Counted from the stretch's first letter, positions 36,501 to 47,095 are shown. The stretch: DNA of 64,000 nucleotides from Atriophallophorus winterbourni (GCA_013407085.1 JACCGJ010000671.1:40921-104920); one strand, 5' to 3'. A program made the numbers and translations. Notes: generated from the letters alone by a model not told the origin.

Positions 36501-37794
36501 GCATGCAATCAAGGAGTTACGTATTCCAAGACGCATTAGCGAAATGAATGAGAGTATGTCGTCCTTGAGTCTTCACGTTTTCAGCGATGCTTCGGAATCT
36601 GGCCATGGCGCTGTTGCATATGGACGTTTGTATAATGATTCGGTCATGTCACCGGTTCGTCTATTATTTTCAAAATCTCGAGTGAATCCATTGAAAGCGG
36701 TATCGATTCCTAGGTTGGAATTAGCCGCAGCTGTACTTGCGGTACGTGTATATCTGATTCTGAAATCCGCCTTTGGTGAACTTGTCAAAAACGTTTTCTT
36801 TTGGACTGATTCGATGACCGTTTTGTATTATATTACTAATCGAACCAGTCGTTTCTCAACGTTCGTAGCGAATCGTTTGACCTTCATACATGAACACACG
36901 ATACCTTGCCAGTGGAGGCATGTTGGTACACGATTAAATCCGGCTGATTTGACCTCCAGAGGTGTTATGGAATTGTCTCGATTGGAATTTTGGTTGAACG
37001 GCCCCGACTTCCTGAAACAAACCATTGATATGTGGCCTGAAGTAGTTGATCCACAGTGCAGCGAACGAATTGAATTCAAGCGTGCCAATTGTAACATTAC
37101 TTCGGTTGAGTCAGAGTGTGGAATAGACGTCATTCTTCGTCGATTCTCTAGTTGGAAACGGCTTGTACGCTCGATTGCATGGCTGATCCGTTTCAAGCGT
37201 TATGTTATTATCATGTTTGGTCATTGTTCCAATGGATCTTTATCGGTAGGCAAGATCGGATTAGACGAATTCCGAAATGCCGAAGCAGAAATTATTCGAT
37301 TGACGCAGCGGAATGTATTTGGTGATAAGGCGCTAAGTGAGCCCTGCGAGTTCAATTTGTCATCATTGAAGAAGTTACGCCCATTTATTGATCAAGGTAT
37401 TTGGAAAGTTGGTGGCCGATTGAGGCATTCTGATCTTGCAGATGAAAGCATTCACCCCATTATAATTCCTAAAAGGCATAATGTTACTGACCTATTGATT
37501 TTTGATGTTCATCTGCTCGAAGGACATTCTGGGCCAGCGCATACCCTCAGCGTCCTGCGCAGGAAATTTTGGCCGATCAGTGGGCTATCATGCGTGAAGC
37601 GAGCCCTCGCGAAATGCTTAACCTGTAAACGGTTAGATGCCAGACCGGCAACTCAACTGATGTCTGACCTTCCTCCAGTCCGTGTGACCACAGGTTCTTA
37701 CCCGTTCGCTAAAGTGGGTCTGGATTATTTTGGACCGTTTGAAGTTAGACGAGGTCGATCTGTAGAAAAACGATACGGATGCCTATTTCACTAG
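33538..37794 (+). CDS. gag-pol: BEL/Pao gag-pol polyprotein, truncated in integrase
   Basis: About 1418 uninterrupted codons from the ATG at 33538 (MPRKSKRLN; the frame is open further upstream, but that is LTR and leader). Order: coiled coil (VRELELERDLVIAKETIARL, about 40-60), DUF1759-type gag (FDGNSVDYWKFIRQFECYIE, about 118-140), zinc knuckles (CYQCKGPHRIENC..., CYVCLNRSHKACDC, about 320-385), aspartic protease (LLDNGSDTTLIS, near 430), reverse transcriptase (LRIVFDCAAK, and NFYVDDCLIS with YVDD near 838), RNase H (FSDASESGHGA near 1016), and the integrase zinc region and first Asp (HLLEGHSG, LDYFGPF near 1395). The frame stops at 37794, where CR1 sequence is joined, so the rest of integrase and the 3' LTR are lost. 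Otherwise intact, so probably young. Confidence 0.93.
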   Translation: MPRKSKRLNITDKLACNNDSDTVGSASRSSCISSRGSPNFDSKHGPSVRELELERDLVIAKETIARLGGCSVNDNYVAEVPVNRHIESEAVRVLSQRVVNDVASLPRVELSTFDGNSVDYWKFIRQFECYIESKTCDSGQRLLYLMYYCRGNARKAIDACVMLSPEDGYKRARSILQEMFGLPHVVARSLLTEVLSEAAKVRSDSDSLSNLALKMESCQIALKQMRCEADLNSVTTLEGLVKCLPAGLQQQWAELADAIAADGSEVDFARLSEFVSRKARIARSRFGMLINETKPSEKLKLSEGRRVYMTTRYSPSMRIECYQCKGPHRIENCPTYLKADVKDRWAIAKQHGMCYVCLNRSHKACDCKVPTVCSVEGCGRRHHSSLHYNRISEQQKTINYSATALSPAVSLGYLTVKIDTPVGLVPVVALLDNGSDTTLISQRFVEKFGMPSVAVDVSITSLGLHRKLKSSVLSFNVHSVDGDEVIHVAEAYTVSKLPEVTMNSPNSIIARYDHLKDLTFSENVGQEITLLIGCNVPEAHWALEQRLGGRRRPFATKTLLGWILQGPACQDSKNVFSLNSSTDEGSIDECIRRLYNTEFADIATEGKERSREDEEAFSLVKRSKFIDGHFQVPLPWRGDRRKLTANYWIAEKRLGYLRRRFERDSALFERYNKIMAHHLTTGYIETVPSNADENHAWYLPHHPVFNPKKPEKLRIVFDCAAKHNGVSLNDALLQGPNLTTNLIDVLIRFRLHAYAVAADIEEMFLQVKVPENDRDALRILWWDKNDISGPIKRFRMTVHPFGATSSPFCATFALRKTVEQFGHLFERKIGDYVSRNFYVDDCLISVPTELEAKSLVKQLSALLRMGGFRLTKWISNDRNLLEDVPEDERAPNVRVISQDKLPTERMLGVKWDADTDEFAFDLNLSKRPTTKRSLLSVVSGLYDPLGLMSPWIFPGKVSLQNCCRKPLGWDETMCDDIQLMCDKWISSMHAIKELRIPRRISEMNESMSSLSLHVFSDASESGHGAVAYGRLYNDSVMSPVRLLFSKSRVNPLKAVSIPRLELAAAVLAVRVYLILKSAFGELVKNVFFWTDSMTVLYYITNRTSRFSTFVANRLTFIHEHTIPCQWRHVGTRLNPADLTSRGVMELSRLEFWLNGPDFLKQTIDMWPEVVDPQCSERIEFKRANCNITSVESECGIDVILRRFSSWKRLVRSIAWLIRFKRYVIIMFGHCSNGSLSVGKIGLDEFRNAEAEIIRLTQRNVFGDKALSEPCEFNLSSLKKLRPFIDQGIWKVGGRLRHSDLADESIHPIIIPKRHNVTDLLIFDVHLLEGHSGPAHTLSVLRRKFWPISGLSCVKRALAKCLTCKRLDARPATQLMSDLPPVRVTTGSYPFAKVGLDYFGPFEVRRGRSVEKRYGCLFH

Positions 37795-39127
37795 ATCTCA
37801 TGTCGTTAAATGTTTTGGCTGCCTGAGTAAAATACATGTCAATTGTGATGAAGCCCTAACAGAGGAAGTGGCATCGATTATCAACAACGTGGATTTCCCC
37901 AGTGTCTGTTACATATGCACTTCATGTCGAAGCAAACAGTCTAGCGACAATCCACACAACGCTGCCTATGAGGCAAGGCTTGAGCCTCGGTTAGAAATTT
38001 TAGAAAATAATTATCGAATAATTGAGGAAAGGCTTAAAACACTCTTGATGGATAAAATTGCCCCAGCGATTCAACCCGAAGCAGATGATGCTCAAGATAA
38101 CAAAAAGCAATCTGAACTTCATCAATCGACGGAACTGTTGAAAAAAGTCAATAATGTACCATCGATTCCAGACTCAGGGGTTACGTCCAAAGAGCTCCAA
38201 GTGAACGCGTCTCATTCCAGCAAGCTAACATTCGCCCAGATGGTGTCTAAAGGTGATAAGTGTTTGGCGTTAGAATTGAGCCCTAAACCTCAGGCAAAAG
38301 AGGAAGTTCAAAGCAAAACGGTTCCATATCACAGGGAGCAGAAAAATTCGATAAAACGCATAAAAAATTTAAGTGTAATATGCACCAATATTCCTGAGTC
38401 AGAGGTGACGCTCTTTCAAGAAAGGCAAAAGCATGACCGTGAAAACTGGTTCGTCGTTTGTAATCGAATCGGCCTAGACAGTATTCACCCCGTGTCGGTA
38501 ACTCGATTAACTCGTCATACGAAATCCCCGAATCAAGATAAACCACGTCTCCTTAAAATCACTTTCGCCAACGAAAAGGACATGGAAAATGTCCTACTAA
38601 ATTCGTATTTGCTCCGAACGCAAAGTGACCTACCCAACCGTATATATGCTGACGTTCCTTGGTGGGAAAGGTCAAAAGCACCGAATAGGCGGGATCAAAC
38701 AGCACCAAGGAGTATTATTCTGCTTGACGTTCCAGAAAATTCGGGCACCACAACGGGCTTCGAAAACAAAGAGCACGACCGTAAACAATGGTCATTTATA
38801 GCCGAAAATATCGGTTTCCAAAATTCTGTAGTTGTCGACACATACAGAATACCTCGTTCGCCGAACTATCACGGGAAAGGGGCAAATCCACTTAAGGTTA
38901 CGTTTCTTTCAAGTAGCATGGCGGATGATGTTCGAAGCAAGCTAAAAGTGAACAGAAACAGGCTACCTGAAAACGTTAGACTGTGCAGCTCAAAAGCCGC
39001 TGTTGAGGTCCACCTGGAGCCCTCAATTACGCAATTATCCGAAACTGGTGCAAATTCGCCCGCGAAATTACTTCAAATTGATTCAAAAAACGATCTCGGT
39101 CCGACGTCAACATCGTCGGACCAATAA
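37790..39127 (+). CDS. CR1 LINE ORF1 with PHD-like zinc finger
   Basis: The main frame is 37868-39127 and stays open upstream to the junction at about 37790. The N-terminus reads CFGCLSKIHVNCDEAL and CYICTSC, a C4HC3-like (PHD) finger known from CR1 ORF1 proteins. A central region (LSVICTNIPESEVTLFQER, and again IILLDVPENS) contains two related nucleic-acid-binding-like blocks. The probable role is RNA chaperone binding during retroposition. The true start is lost in the junction with the BEL element. Only 17 bases separate it from ORF2. Confidence 0.8.
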   Translation, partial: TRSHVVKCFGCLSKIHVNCDEALTEEVASIINNVDFPSVCYICTSCRSKQSSDNPHNAAYEARLEPRLEILENNYRIIEERLKTLLMDKIAPAIQPEADDAQDNKKQSELHQSTELLKKVNNVPSIPDSGVTSKELQVNASHSSKLTFAQMVSKGDKCLALELSPKPQAKEEVQSKTVPYHREQKNSIKRIKNLSVICTNIPESEVTLFQERQKHDRENWFVVCNRIGLDSIHPVSVTRLTRHTKSPNQDKPRLLKITFANEKDMENVLLNSYLLRTQSDLPNRIYADVPWWERSKAPNRRDQTAPRSIILLDVPENSGTTTGFENKEHDRKQWSFIAENIGFQNSVVVDTYRIPRSPNYHGKGANPLKVTFLSSSMADDVRSKLKVNRNRLPENVRLCSSKAAVEVHLEPSITQLSETGANSPAKLLQIDSKNDLGPTSTSSDQ

Positions 39128-39144
39128 ATACTAATACTGACTCA

Positions 39145-41950
39145 GTGTTACATTCTAAAAACTCACTTAAATGCATCTATACCAATGCTCAAAGTTTGTT
39201 CAACAAATTGACTGAACTGACCGAGCTGTGCAAACGATACACGCCAGACCTCGTTGCTGTTACTGAAACCTGGTTTCAATCCTGTATGACTGATAGTGAA
39301 CTCTTAATCCCCAACATGATGCTAATACGGAACGATCGCCCAAGAAAAGGTGGTGGTGTGGCTTTATACTGTCACGAACGGCTTCAGTGCATGAAAATTC
39401 ACGATCCAAGACTTGATTTCGAAGATACCCTCTGGTGCAGTCTCACGAATGTGTCACAGGACGATTGCATTCTTGGAATCATATATCGCCCTCCAGCCTC
39501 GAATGATACTCAAAATGACAGGTTATTACAAGCGCTAAATTACGCCGGAGAGAAGCGTAGCTCGCAATTACTACTCATCGGGGACTTCAATCTTCCTCAT
39601 CTCTTTGCCAGATCCGATCACCCTCTACACACATTTGATCACAAATTTCGTGAGGTGATCGACATGATTCCACTGCATAATCATGTGTTTGACTTTACTC
39701 ATAGAAGAGGATCAGAGTTGCCATCAATTTTGGATCTAATCTTTACTTCAGAGAAAACAGCAGTTGAGGGTGTTGACTACATTGCGCCCCTCGGTCGGAG
39801 TGATCATCTGGTGCTAGCCTTTGAGTTTGTTTGCAGTGCTAGACGAGTTTGTGCGTCCTCCAAACAATTCAGAAAGATCGACTACGCTGGTCTACGTGGA
39901 TCGCTTGGGCTAGTAAATTGGCAAGAACTTGATCAGCACAACACCGAAACACAATGCAGTGAGCTCACGAAAATACTTCAGTCAAACATAGATCATAATT
40001 CGCGATTTGTTGATGAACGACGGGCAAGTGATTTCCGATTTAAGCTTCGCAGTCGCACAAAAAATGGCTCGGGAAACGAAACTTTGCTTGGACTGAACAC
40101 CGAAAGACCAGAACTGATGCCTCTTGGCAGCAATTTTCTAAAATTCGTAACAAAGTGAATGCTCTCGTCAAAGAGGACAAGCAATATTACCATCGCTCTC
40201 TGTCTTTGAAAATGGAAGAAAACCCTAAACTTCTCTATCGGATTGTCAATGCTCGGTCCAGTGTGAAACCAGGGGTGTTTCCTGTTATTTCTGAGAATGG
40301 ATTAACAGTCACAGCAAAGGAAACGGCTGATACTCTCGCTCAATTTTATGAAAATGTGTTTAGCCCGATAACGGTTAGGGCGAATGAGAATTTACTGACA
40401 TCGATTGTATCTCAACAACTGAATGATATTGAGATTAATTCAGCGATTATACGAAGACACTTGTGTCGACTGAACCCTAGGAAATCTCCTGGAGCCGATG
40501 GAATAACACCAGCACTACTAAAATCCTGTGACCAGCAGCTGTGTGAACCACTATGCCAATTGTTCCAACATTCCCTAACCGAAGGAGTGGTGCCAACAGA
40601 GTGGAAGACAGGAGTAATTTCACCAATTTATAAGGGTGGTAGCCGTTCAGATCCCGCGAACTACCGTCCTGTCACCCTACTCCCCGTGATATCCAAAGTG
40701 ATGGAGCGCATAGTGACGGAAAATATAGTTCATCACTTGGAATCACAAAATATACTATCTGTCGCCCAGCATGGGTTTCGTAAAGCTCGCTCCTGCTTGA
40801 CAAACTTGCTGACGGTATTAAACGATTGGACCCAAACGGTTGACGCAGGAGACAGTGTGCACGCGTGCTATCTGGATATGTCGAAAGCTTTCGACAGAGT
40901 TGATCACTTCCTGTTGCTACGGAAGCTGAAACAGATTGGTATTGACGGGCAGCTACTCGTGTGGTTCGAAAGCTACCTCAATGGGCGCAAGGCAACCGTT
41001 CGAGTTAACGGGGTACAATCACGAGCCATTAATACCTCCAGTGGTGTACCGCAAGGTTCCGTTCTCGGTCCAGTGCTTTTCTTAGTTTACATCAATGATT
41101 TACCTGAGACGCTCTCATGCAAGGTAGTTCTTTTTGCGGATGATGTTAAACTTTGGATGCGAATAAAATCAACTGCAGACTGCGTGAAACTCCAAAGTGA
41201 TTTAGATGCACTACACGAATGGTCAGTTAGAAATAAACTGCCGTTCAATTTTCAAAAATGCAAGTTACTGCAAATCGGTAAGCCCTTTCAGTACGAATAT
41301 CACTTTGGGCAGACGATTTTGAGCTGGACCGAATCGGAGAAGTATCTTGGAGTCTGGATATGTGGCAGCCTAAAGAACAGCGTGCATTGTGAGGTCATTT
41401 ACAAGCGTGCTTCAAAGCTTCTAGGTATGCTTCGACGGATCTTCAGAACCTTTACGCCTGTAACGTTGCCAAGAATCATGAAGACCTACTTAATTCCCAC
41501 AATGGAACACGCATCGCAAGCATGGACTCCGTGGATGAAAAAAGATATATTCTTGCTTGACAGGATATATCATCGTGCAACTAAACTCGTGCGTGGTTAT
41601 CGAGACCTTCCATACGAGGAAAGGTTGAAAAAGCTAAAGCTCCCACTCCCCTTCAACGTAGACTTCGAAGTGACGTTATAATTACTTACAAGATATTGAA
41701 TACTCCAGATCATCCACTCAAACATTTGTTCAAATACCGTGAATCAGGAATTACACGTAGCCACTCAGCGGCACTACAAATTCCCCATTCCCGTACTAAT
41801 TGTCGCCGATATTTCTATTCGGTACGTGTCTGTTTCCTGTGGAATGCCCTTCCCGAAGCAATTATCACCTCTCCCTGTATCCAAACATTCACTCGAACCT
41901 TGGACAATTATTTGTTACATAACGATTTGACGATGCCTGTGTATTGACTC
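39145..41950 (+). pseudogene. CR1 LINE ORF2 (endonuclease + reverse transcriptase), two frameshifts
   Basis: Endonuclease at 39145-40060: CIYTNAQSLFNKLTELTEL, AVTETWF, GGVALYC, GIIYRPPAS, IGDFNLPHLF, LGRSDHLVLAF. A one-base shift in the A-run at about 40058 separates it from the RT frame (40155-41681): SPGADGITPALLKSC, NYRPVTLLPVISKVME, QHGFRKARSCLTNL, YLDMSKAFDRVDHF, SGVPQGSVLGPVLF, FADDVKLW at about 41139. A second shift near 41645 leads to the C-terminal end (ILNTPDHPLKHLF, VCFLWNALPEAII) at 41696-41947. Apart from these two indels no stop interrupts it, so the copy is young, or the indels are sequencing errors. Confidence 0.92.
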
Positions 41951-42093
41951 AGGGTAAGCATATTACTTGACTCCAGTGACATCGTATAATTGATTTTTTT
42001 ATACCTCTTATTGAACGCATATTTACTATGATATGGTAATTGTGAAGCTATGTGCTTTTTGTGACCATAAATTCTTGAATCTTGAATCTTGAA
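41951..42093 (+). repeat. CR1 3'-UTR and (CTTGAAT)n tail
   Basis: The short 3'-UTR ends in 'cttgaatcttgaatcttgaat' (42070-42092). The same tail ends the decayed relative at 19402-19425. Short tandem 3' tails instead of poly-A are typical of CR1. Confidence 0.85.
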
Positions 42094-42329
42094 TATCTGT
42101 TTACCGATACCGCATCGGATTTGAGCATAATCGATAAAGTGTTTTACCGTTACCGTTGATTACATATACTTGCTGGCTAACGTGCAACATGCACTTGACT
42201 ATCCGAAATTCACTTGCTACACAAGATAATTCCGTGTGATCTGGTATTTTTTAATTTTAGTCCAATTCGATACACTTTAATCTTGTTTTATTCACACATG
42301 AAATCTCACAACGTCTAGTTGGTTTTATT

Positions 42330-43560
42330 AATTTAAATGGATTGTCAGATAATGTAAAGGACACAGCTGATATTCAAGCAAACTTTTAAACACAAATCTT
42401 GTGTCCATATGATGTTCCTTATAATACACCTTCAATAGAGTTGGGAAACCTAGGTGATGTCGATGTGAATCTTACGGATTTGAGAGAGGAATTGCTTAGG
42501 GCAAAATATAACAAATGATTTGAAAAGACGGAATAAAACGTGCATTATGACGTTATGTAAGCCAGAGCTTAACGGCCCAATATTAGATTTATTTAAACAC
42601 AAAATAAATACGGGAATCGTACCAGTTGAATAAAAACCCGGAGTTGTTATACCAATCTACAAAATTGCAAGTCTTTCGGATCCGTCTTGTGACACAATTT
42701 CAGTAGTTTCTACATTATTGAAACGGCTGGTTTGTAAAATTGTTATTAGGCACCTGAAGATCAATGAAATTCTCTCTTAAACACAGCATGGGTTTTTAAA
42801 ACAAGCTATTCCAACTTGCTTACAACTTTAAACGATTGAACGCTAGCACTAGACGAAGAAGGTTCCGCACACGCGTGTGACTTTAATATATGTAAAGCCT
42901 TTGACCGAGTTGATCACTCCTTACTACTTTAGAAGAAGCAGGATGTTGCCGTCACTGAAAATATAATAACATGGTTTATAAGTTACTCGTCTGAACGCGA
43001 AGCGAAAGTCAGTACATATGTTGAAAGTTCCCGAGCTTTTAAAGTCATGAGTGCTGTCCGAAACGATTAAGTAATCGGTCTAATACTGTTCTCACTATTT
43101 TTAAATGATCTACCGAAACTGATACGCCATAAATTTGTTCTTTTCGCCGACGAGGAGCATTGCTTAGTTTTATAAGCAGACTTAAATAAGCGTTTTTAGT
43201 GATCAATTCAAAACAAGCTGCCTCTCAACTTTCGCAAGTGCAAAATGTAGCACGTTGAGAAACCCTTCTCATTCTCATACATGCTTGAAAATCACTCGCG
43301 TGAGCGAAATATATTGCAAAAATCTCTGTATCTTGGTGTGCTGAATTTTGAAAATACAGCAGGCAGTGCGAGACCGTCTATAAGCGCGACTGCAGCTGGC
43401 TTACTCATACCTGGCTTACTCAGTCGAATTTTCGTACATTTCCCATCACATTCATTGACGATACCCAATTAAAACTAACATCCAGTGTGGACTATAATGG
43501 ATGCTCGAACACCATGGACGTAAAAAGGCGTCTTGCTCCTCATAAGGTTTTATCATAGAG
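42330..43560 (+). pseudogene. Decayed CR1 (same family), reverse-transcriptase region
   Basis: Recognisable on the plus strand despite many stops: 'aaagcctttgaccgagttgatcac' codes for KAFDRVDH (about 42895), and 'ttcgccgacgagg' near 43145 is the FADD site. Flanked by the intact copy on its left, so two relatives lie in tandem. Confidence 0.7.
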
Positions 43561-44184
43561 CATCTAAGCATCTGGATAGCATATGTCAGCCTTTGAACAG
43601 GGATTTACTAAAATTATATTGTGTACTCTCGAGCATAGACGCATCCGAGCTGACCCAAACTTAACATACCCACTAATCCAAACGAGGTATCACCAACTTA
43701 AAATGTTCTTTATTCTGTGTTCAAATATTACCCAAAAATCTTAAACTAATTATTCACGTATTAAAGTTGTTCCAATCTCCGTAATTAGAGATGTTGTGTA
43801 CCAGAACGACGAATTATATAACCTTAAAACTACCATTATCTCTCGCTCTCGCTAAAGACAAAGCAAATTTGGAAATGTCTTGTTCCTCTCAGTAGTATTT
43901 CTGTGTGAAAAAATTCTGGGCTACCAGACGACGCATCAGCTGCTCACTATGGTCTACTATGTAATATTAACTAAACACTTATGATAGACCGGATAAAATC
44001 GTATCATGGCGATCGTCGATTATAACAAAAGGATGAATGTTAAACATTTATGGTGTGCGCTTCTATGTTGCATTTACCTTGAAGAAATTGTGGACGCGCT
44101 ATTTTTCGTCAGCACCTAGTTTCATATGTGAAATGAACAGAGATCAACGGTACATGTTTAATCACCCGATTTTTATCCAATATT
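43561..44184. other. No recognisable feature
   Basis: Unassigned DNA; no supported reading frame or repeat. Confidence 0.3.
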
Positions 44185-44410
44185 AAATAGTTAGAAAAAT
44201 ATTCATGTTATCATTGTAACTCACTCGTGCTTTTACCCAACTATTAGGGGGTCGAGATTTTCTGTTGCGTTCTAGATTGCGCTCATACCAGAAGACCTTG
44301 GTGAATATATTGTTGGAGGTGTTGAACGTTCTTACCGCCAAAATTACTCTGGACGGTCGATTGACTACTAAACCAGAATACATCACGTGCAAACTAAACT
44401 GAACTTAATT
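44185..44410 (-). repeat. Inverted copy of the (TTCAG)n-type repeat
   Basis: Reverse complement matches the 9384-9600 unit: 'aagttcagtttag', 'caatcgaccgtccaga', and 'cttctggtatgagcgcaatc'. Diverged. Confidence 0.55.
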
Positions 44411-44989
44411 GACTGATCAACCAGGATAGTGAGCATATGGAATGCTTTTCAGGGAACAGTATTTGCTGCAACCACAAGAGCAGTTCAAATGTGCACTTGA
44501 AAAATTCTCGCCAGTTGTTTTATAAATGCACTCCAATGGTAAATCTAGAGCGTTTATCTAATTAGAGATCATGTTAGTGATTGGACTATGCTGATGAAGA
44601 GAATCCAAAACGGCATACATGGGAATACATCTGTCATCAACACAGAATCCGAAGAATGTGTAGGTCATTATCTGACACGCGTTCGCCAGCGGTCTTTTCA
44701 ATGTTGCCGGTGTGTTTAAATATCTAATACTAATGCAACTATTTTTTAAAGTTTTACGATAAATCATTATATTTAGAAAAGCCATCAAACATACTTAATC
44801 CATCTAAACGGCTGTTGCGTCAGATGTGGTACATAGTAATGCTCAGAACAGTGAGCCCCTTTCTGATCATGATGACGGTTAGACTCCTGTTCTTCTTGAT
44901 AGACGCGTCTCTTTATATCAGCAACAAAGTCCAGAAGAGCCTAAGTTGAAGAAATCCTGTCCGGTGTTGTACATATATATATATATGTT
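44411..44989. other. No recognisable feature
   Basis: Unassigned; ends in a short (AT)n run just before the ribozyme-bearing element. Confidence 0.3.
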
Positions 44990-45065
44990 GGCTGGCTTGC
45001 CGAAATACCTCCACGTGGTGCCAGCTGGGTGGGCTCGTTCTCCGAGCTCAGCGAAAGGTTCGGCA
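44990..45065 (+). ncRNA. HDV-like self-cleaving ribozyme
   Basis: The sequence folds into the HDV double pseudoknot. P1 pairs ggctggc (44990-44996) with gccagct (45020-45026), with G.U at the cleavage site as in HDV. P2 pairs tgccgaa (44998-45004) with ttcggca (45059-45065). P3 pairs acc (45007) with ggt (45017) around loop L3 tccacgt. P1.1 can form between L3 cc and ggg (45027). P4 is an 8-bp hairpin at 45030-45050. J4/2 is gcgaaagg (45051-45058), with the catalytic C at 45052. Predicted cleavage is just before 44990, the element's 5' end. R2 and RTE LINEs are known to use such ribozymes to free their 5' ends. Strong by structure, untested. Confidence 0.82.
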
Positions 45066-45116
45066 GTGGTGTCTGAGGGTGTGGTGGGTTTTTGCCTGGC
45101 AAGCGTTCTCCCTATA

Positions 45117-45122
45117 AAAAGC
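45117..45122 (+). promoter_or_regulatory. Possible TATA-like motif in RTE leader
   Basis: The string ctataaaaagcca (about 45111-45124) recurs in the leader copies at 54.26 kb (ttttatagggag on the opposite strand, one base different) and 27.88 kb. It may be an internal promoter element or simply conserved leader sequence. Confidence 0.25.
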
Positions 45123-45599
45123 CACAAAACTCCAATGATGACATCACGACGCGGCGGATGTGACTCGCCGCTCCAAAAGTCACTGCCCCTTGTCCTATCC
45201 AAGGACATTGTATGGTGCACAGGCAAAAACTGAAGTCACCAACCTATCAACGGGGTTATCGGGCTCCGAACTGGAAATTCCCAGAAAAGGGCGTATGAAC
45301 CGCTTCGTCGGTCACCGGCCACCGATAGGTGCGAACCTCTCTCGCTCCACTGCCTTGTGGGTAAAGGCTCGGGGTGGGACCCCCTAAACGAAATCTCCCC
45401 TACTTCGGTGTAGGCAACCGGGTAGTATCATGCCTACGTTCAACGATGCCGATGACAACGCTTTGTACCCCCCTTCTCGCTTTGTACATCTCATTTTTTA
45501 TGTTGAACGGCACTATATCGGTATCAGATTGTGCAAATATTAAGCTATAGAGTAAATCTATATAGATATAATATATATATATATATATATCGAATAAAA

Positions 45600-46950
45600 A
45601 AATGAAGTAATGCAGTATTTGTAGAGCAATCGTTGAGAACGACCGACTAATAGCCCACCATGCGCGGTTTGCGGCAGCAGCTTTTCTGTTCGTATCCTCC
45701 TTGGATTTAAGCGAACGAGTCACAATGGTACCCAGGTCACGTTCAATATCAACCCATTTTAGTTGATGATCCCCGAGGAACTGCGCACCTTTTGGCGTGC
45801 TTGACCTTCCAATGCATTACTGCGCATTTCTGTCGGTTTAAAGGAAGCTGCTATTTTGCCGTCCAATCAAAAATGTGACCAATTCGTTCTGGAAAACGGT
45901 ACTCTCAGCAGAAGAGCTTACTGTACCCCAAACTTTCAGATTATCGGTAAGAATTTGCAAATGAGGATTTATCCTCGAAATCGCAAAGAAGTAGATAATT
46001 CAGATTTAATGAGTCGGGGAGGTCATTGTTTGTGCTTACTCTTCTATAGAAGCCGCAGCAATTTAAGTCCCACCCTTCCCCATCTTTTAGGATTTTACTT
46101 TTTCGTGGTTGTATGGCAGTTAAGCATTCGGTACGTGCTACCGGTGTATTGCTGTCTTTGATGATGATGATGATGGAGGTCATTGACATTTACTCTGGAA
46201 AGCAACGGGCCGAGAGCAGATCCCTGCGGAATCCCGGAAGTTGGACGTGTAGTCTGCAATTTAACTCCGTTAACCTCGTCTCGTGTATAATGGTCAATAA
46301 GAAAGTTTTCAATCCAATTTAGAACAGGCCCCTTTCCACCACGACCACGGAACATGAGCAATAGACGTTGAAATGGAACACGTTCAAAAGTCTTACTGAA
46401 TTCAATGAAGGCAGTGACTACCGGGTGGTCCAGATCAAGTTCAGCACCCTAGTGCTCGCGAGCAGTGATGAGATTGGATGTGCATGATCATCTTTGTGTA
46501 AAACCATGCCCAGCAGATGTTAGCTGACTGGTTGTAAATAGAAAATCTTCTGTCTGTTTTTTCAGCAGTCGTTCCAGAGTCTTCCCAACTACCGAAGTGA
46601 GGGTAACCGCCCTTATACATTGATTTGACAATGCCGTACTTTCAATCTTGAGGTAACCTACCACACCTCAGGGATAAAATAAAGATTAGCGCCAGTAATT
46701 TGTGTATGATACCCGACAATACCTTTGAAAGCATTGGGTGTATTCCATCCGGACCAGGTGCTGAGTGTACACCGAGTCGTTTAAGTAAATACTGCACCAT
46801 CTTTGGCGAGATCGAGATATCCTGAATAAGTATCTTGCTCCTGGTACAAAAAAGCAGGTGTGCTTTGACTGATTCTAGCCAAGCAGTTGAAGTTGTTTTT
46901 ATTGACTTAATTAAGGCATTCGACCGTGTGCTCCACCGCCAAAAGCTCAT
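45600..46950 (-). pseudogene. Decayed LINE reverse transcriptase, interrupted by an RTE tail
   Basis: Minus-strand RT pieces: SAPGPDGIHPMLSKVLSGII (46780-46700), NWIENFLIDHYTRDEVNGVK and SGIPQGSALGPLL (46361-46190), and further 3' coding traces down to about 45600. The block PQGSALGPLL..VNDL is split by a 146-bp insertion at 46029. Confidence 0.8.
46029..46174 (+). mobile_element. 146-bp RTE 3' end with (TGA)n tail, 11-bp target duplication
   Basis: The last part of the RTE 3'-UTR ('gcttactcttc', 'aggattttactttttcgtgg', 'cggtacgtgctaccggtgta') ending in tgatgatgatgatgat. Flanked by ggaggtcattg at 46018-46028 and 46175-46185. A severely 5'-truncated LINE insertion that defines the 3' terminus of this RTE. 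Confidence 0.88.
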
Positions 46951-47095
46951 CAAATTGGTGTGCCTAGGTATTAAATGGTGTCATCTATAGTAGATTGTAA
47001 AATTCATTTCAGGGCAGTCAAACCGTGTGAAAGTAAATGGAGTTTTGTCTTCAGATGTAATAGCGAGCTCGTTAGTGCCACAGGGATCTTTTCGA
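46865..47095 (+). pseudogene. LINE reverse-transcriptase fragment (opposite strand)
   Basis: Plus-strand codons VEVVFIDLIKAFDRVLHRQK, then VKVNGVLSSDVIASSLVPQG. It is head to head with the minus-strand LINE on its left and ends where the duplicated block begins. Confidence 0.75.

Larger units (their letters stand above)
44990..45540 (+). mobile_element. Non-autonomous RTE-derived element (leader + short 3' piece)
   Basis: About 550 bp. It shares its start (ctggcttgccgaaatacc) and its end (gtatcagattgtgcaaatat) with the inverted copy at 53848-54396. Its body matches the leader of the RTE at 4.8-5.1 kb up to 'gggtagtatcatgcc' and then jumps to an unrelated 3' piece, with no endonuclease or RT sequence. 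The shared boundaries of two copies imply that it moves as a unit. Confidence 0.75.
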
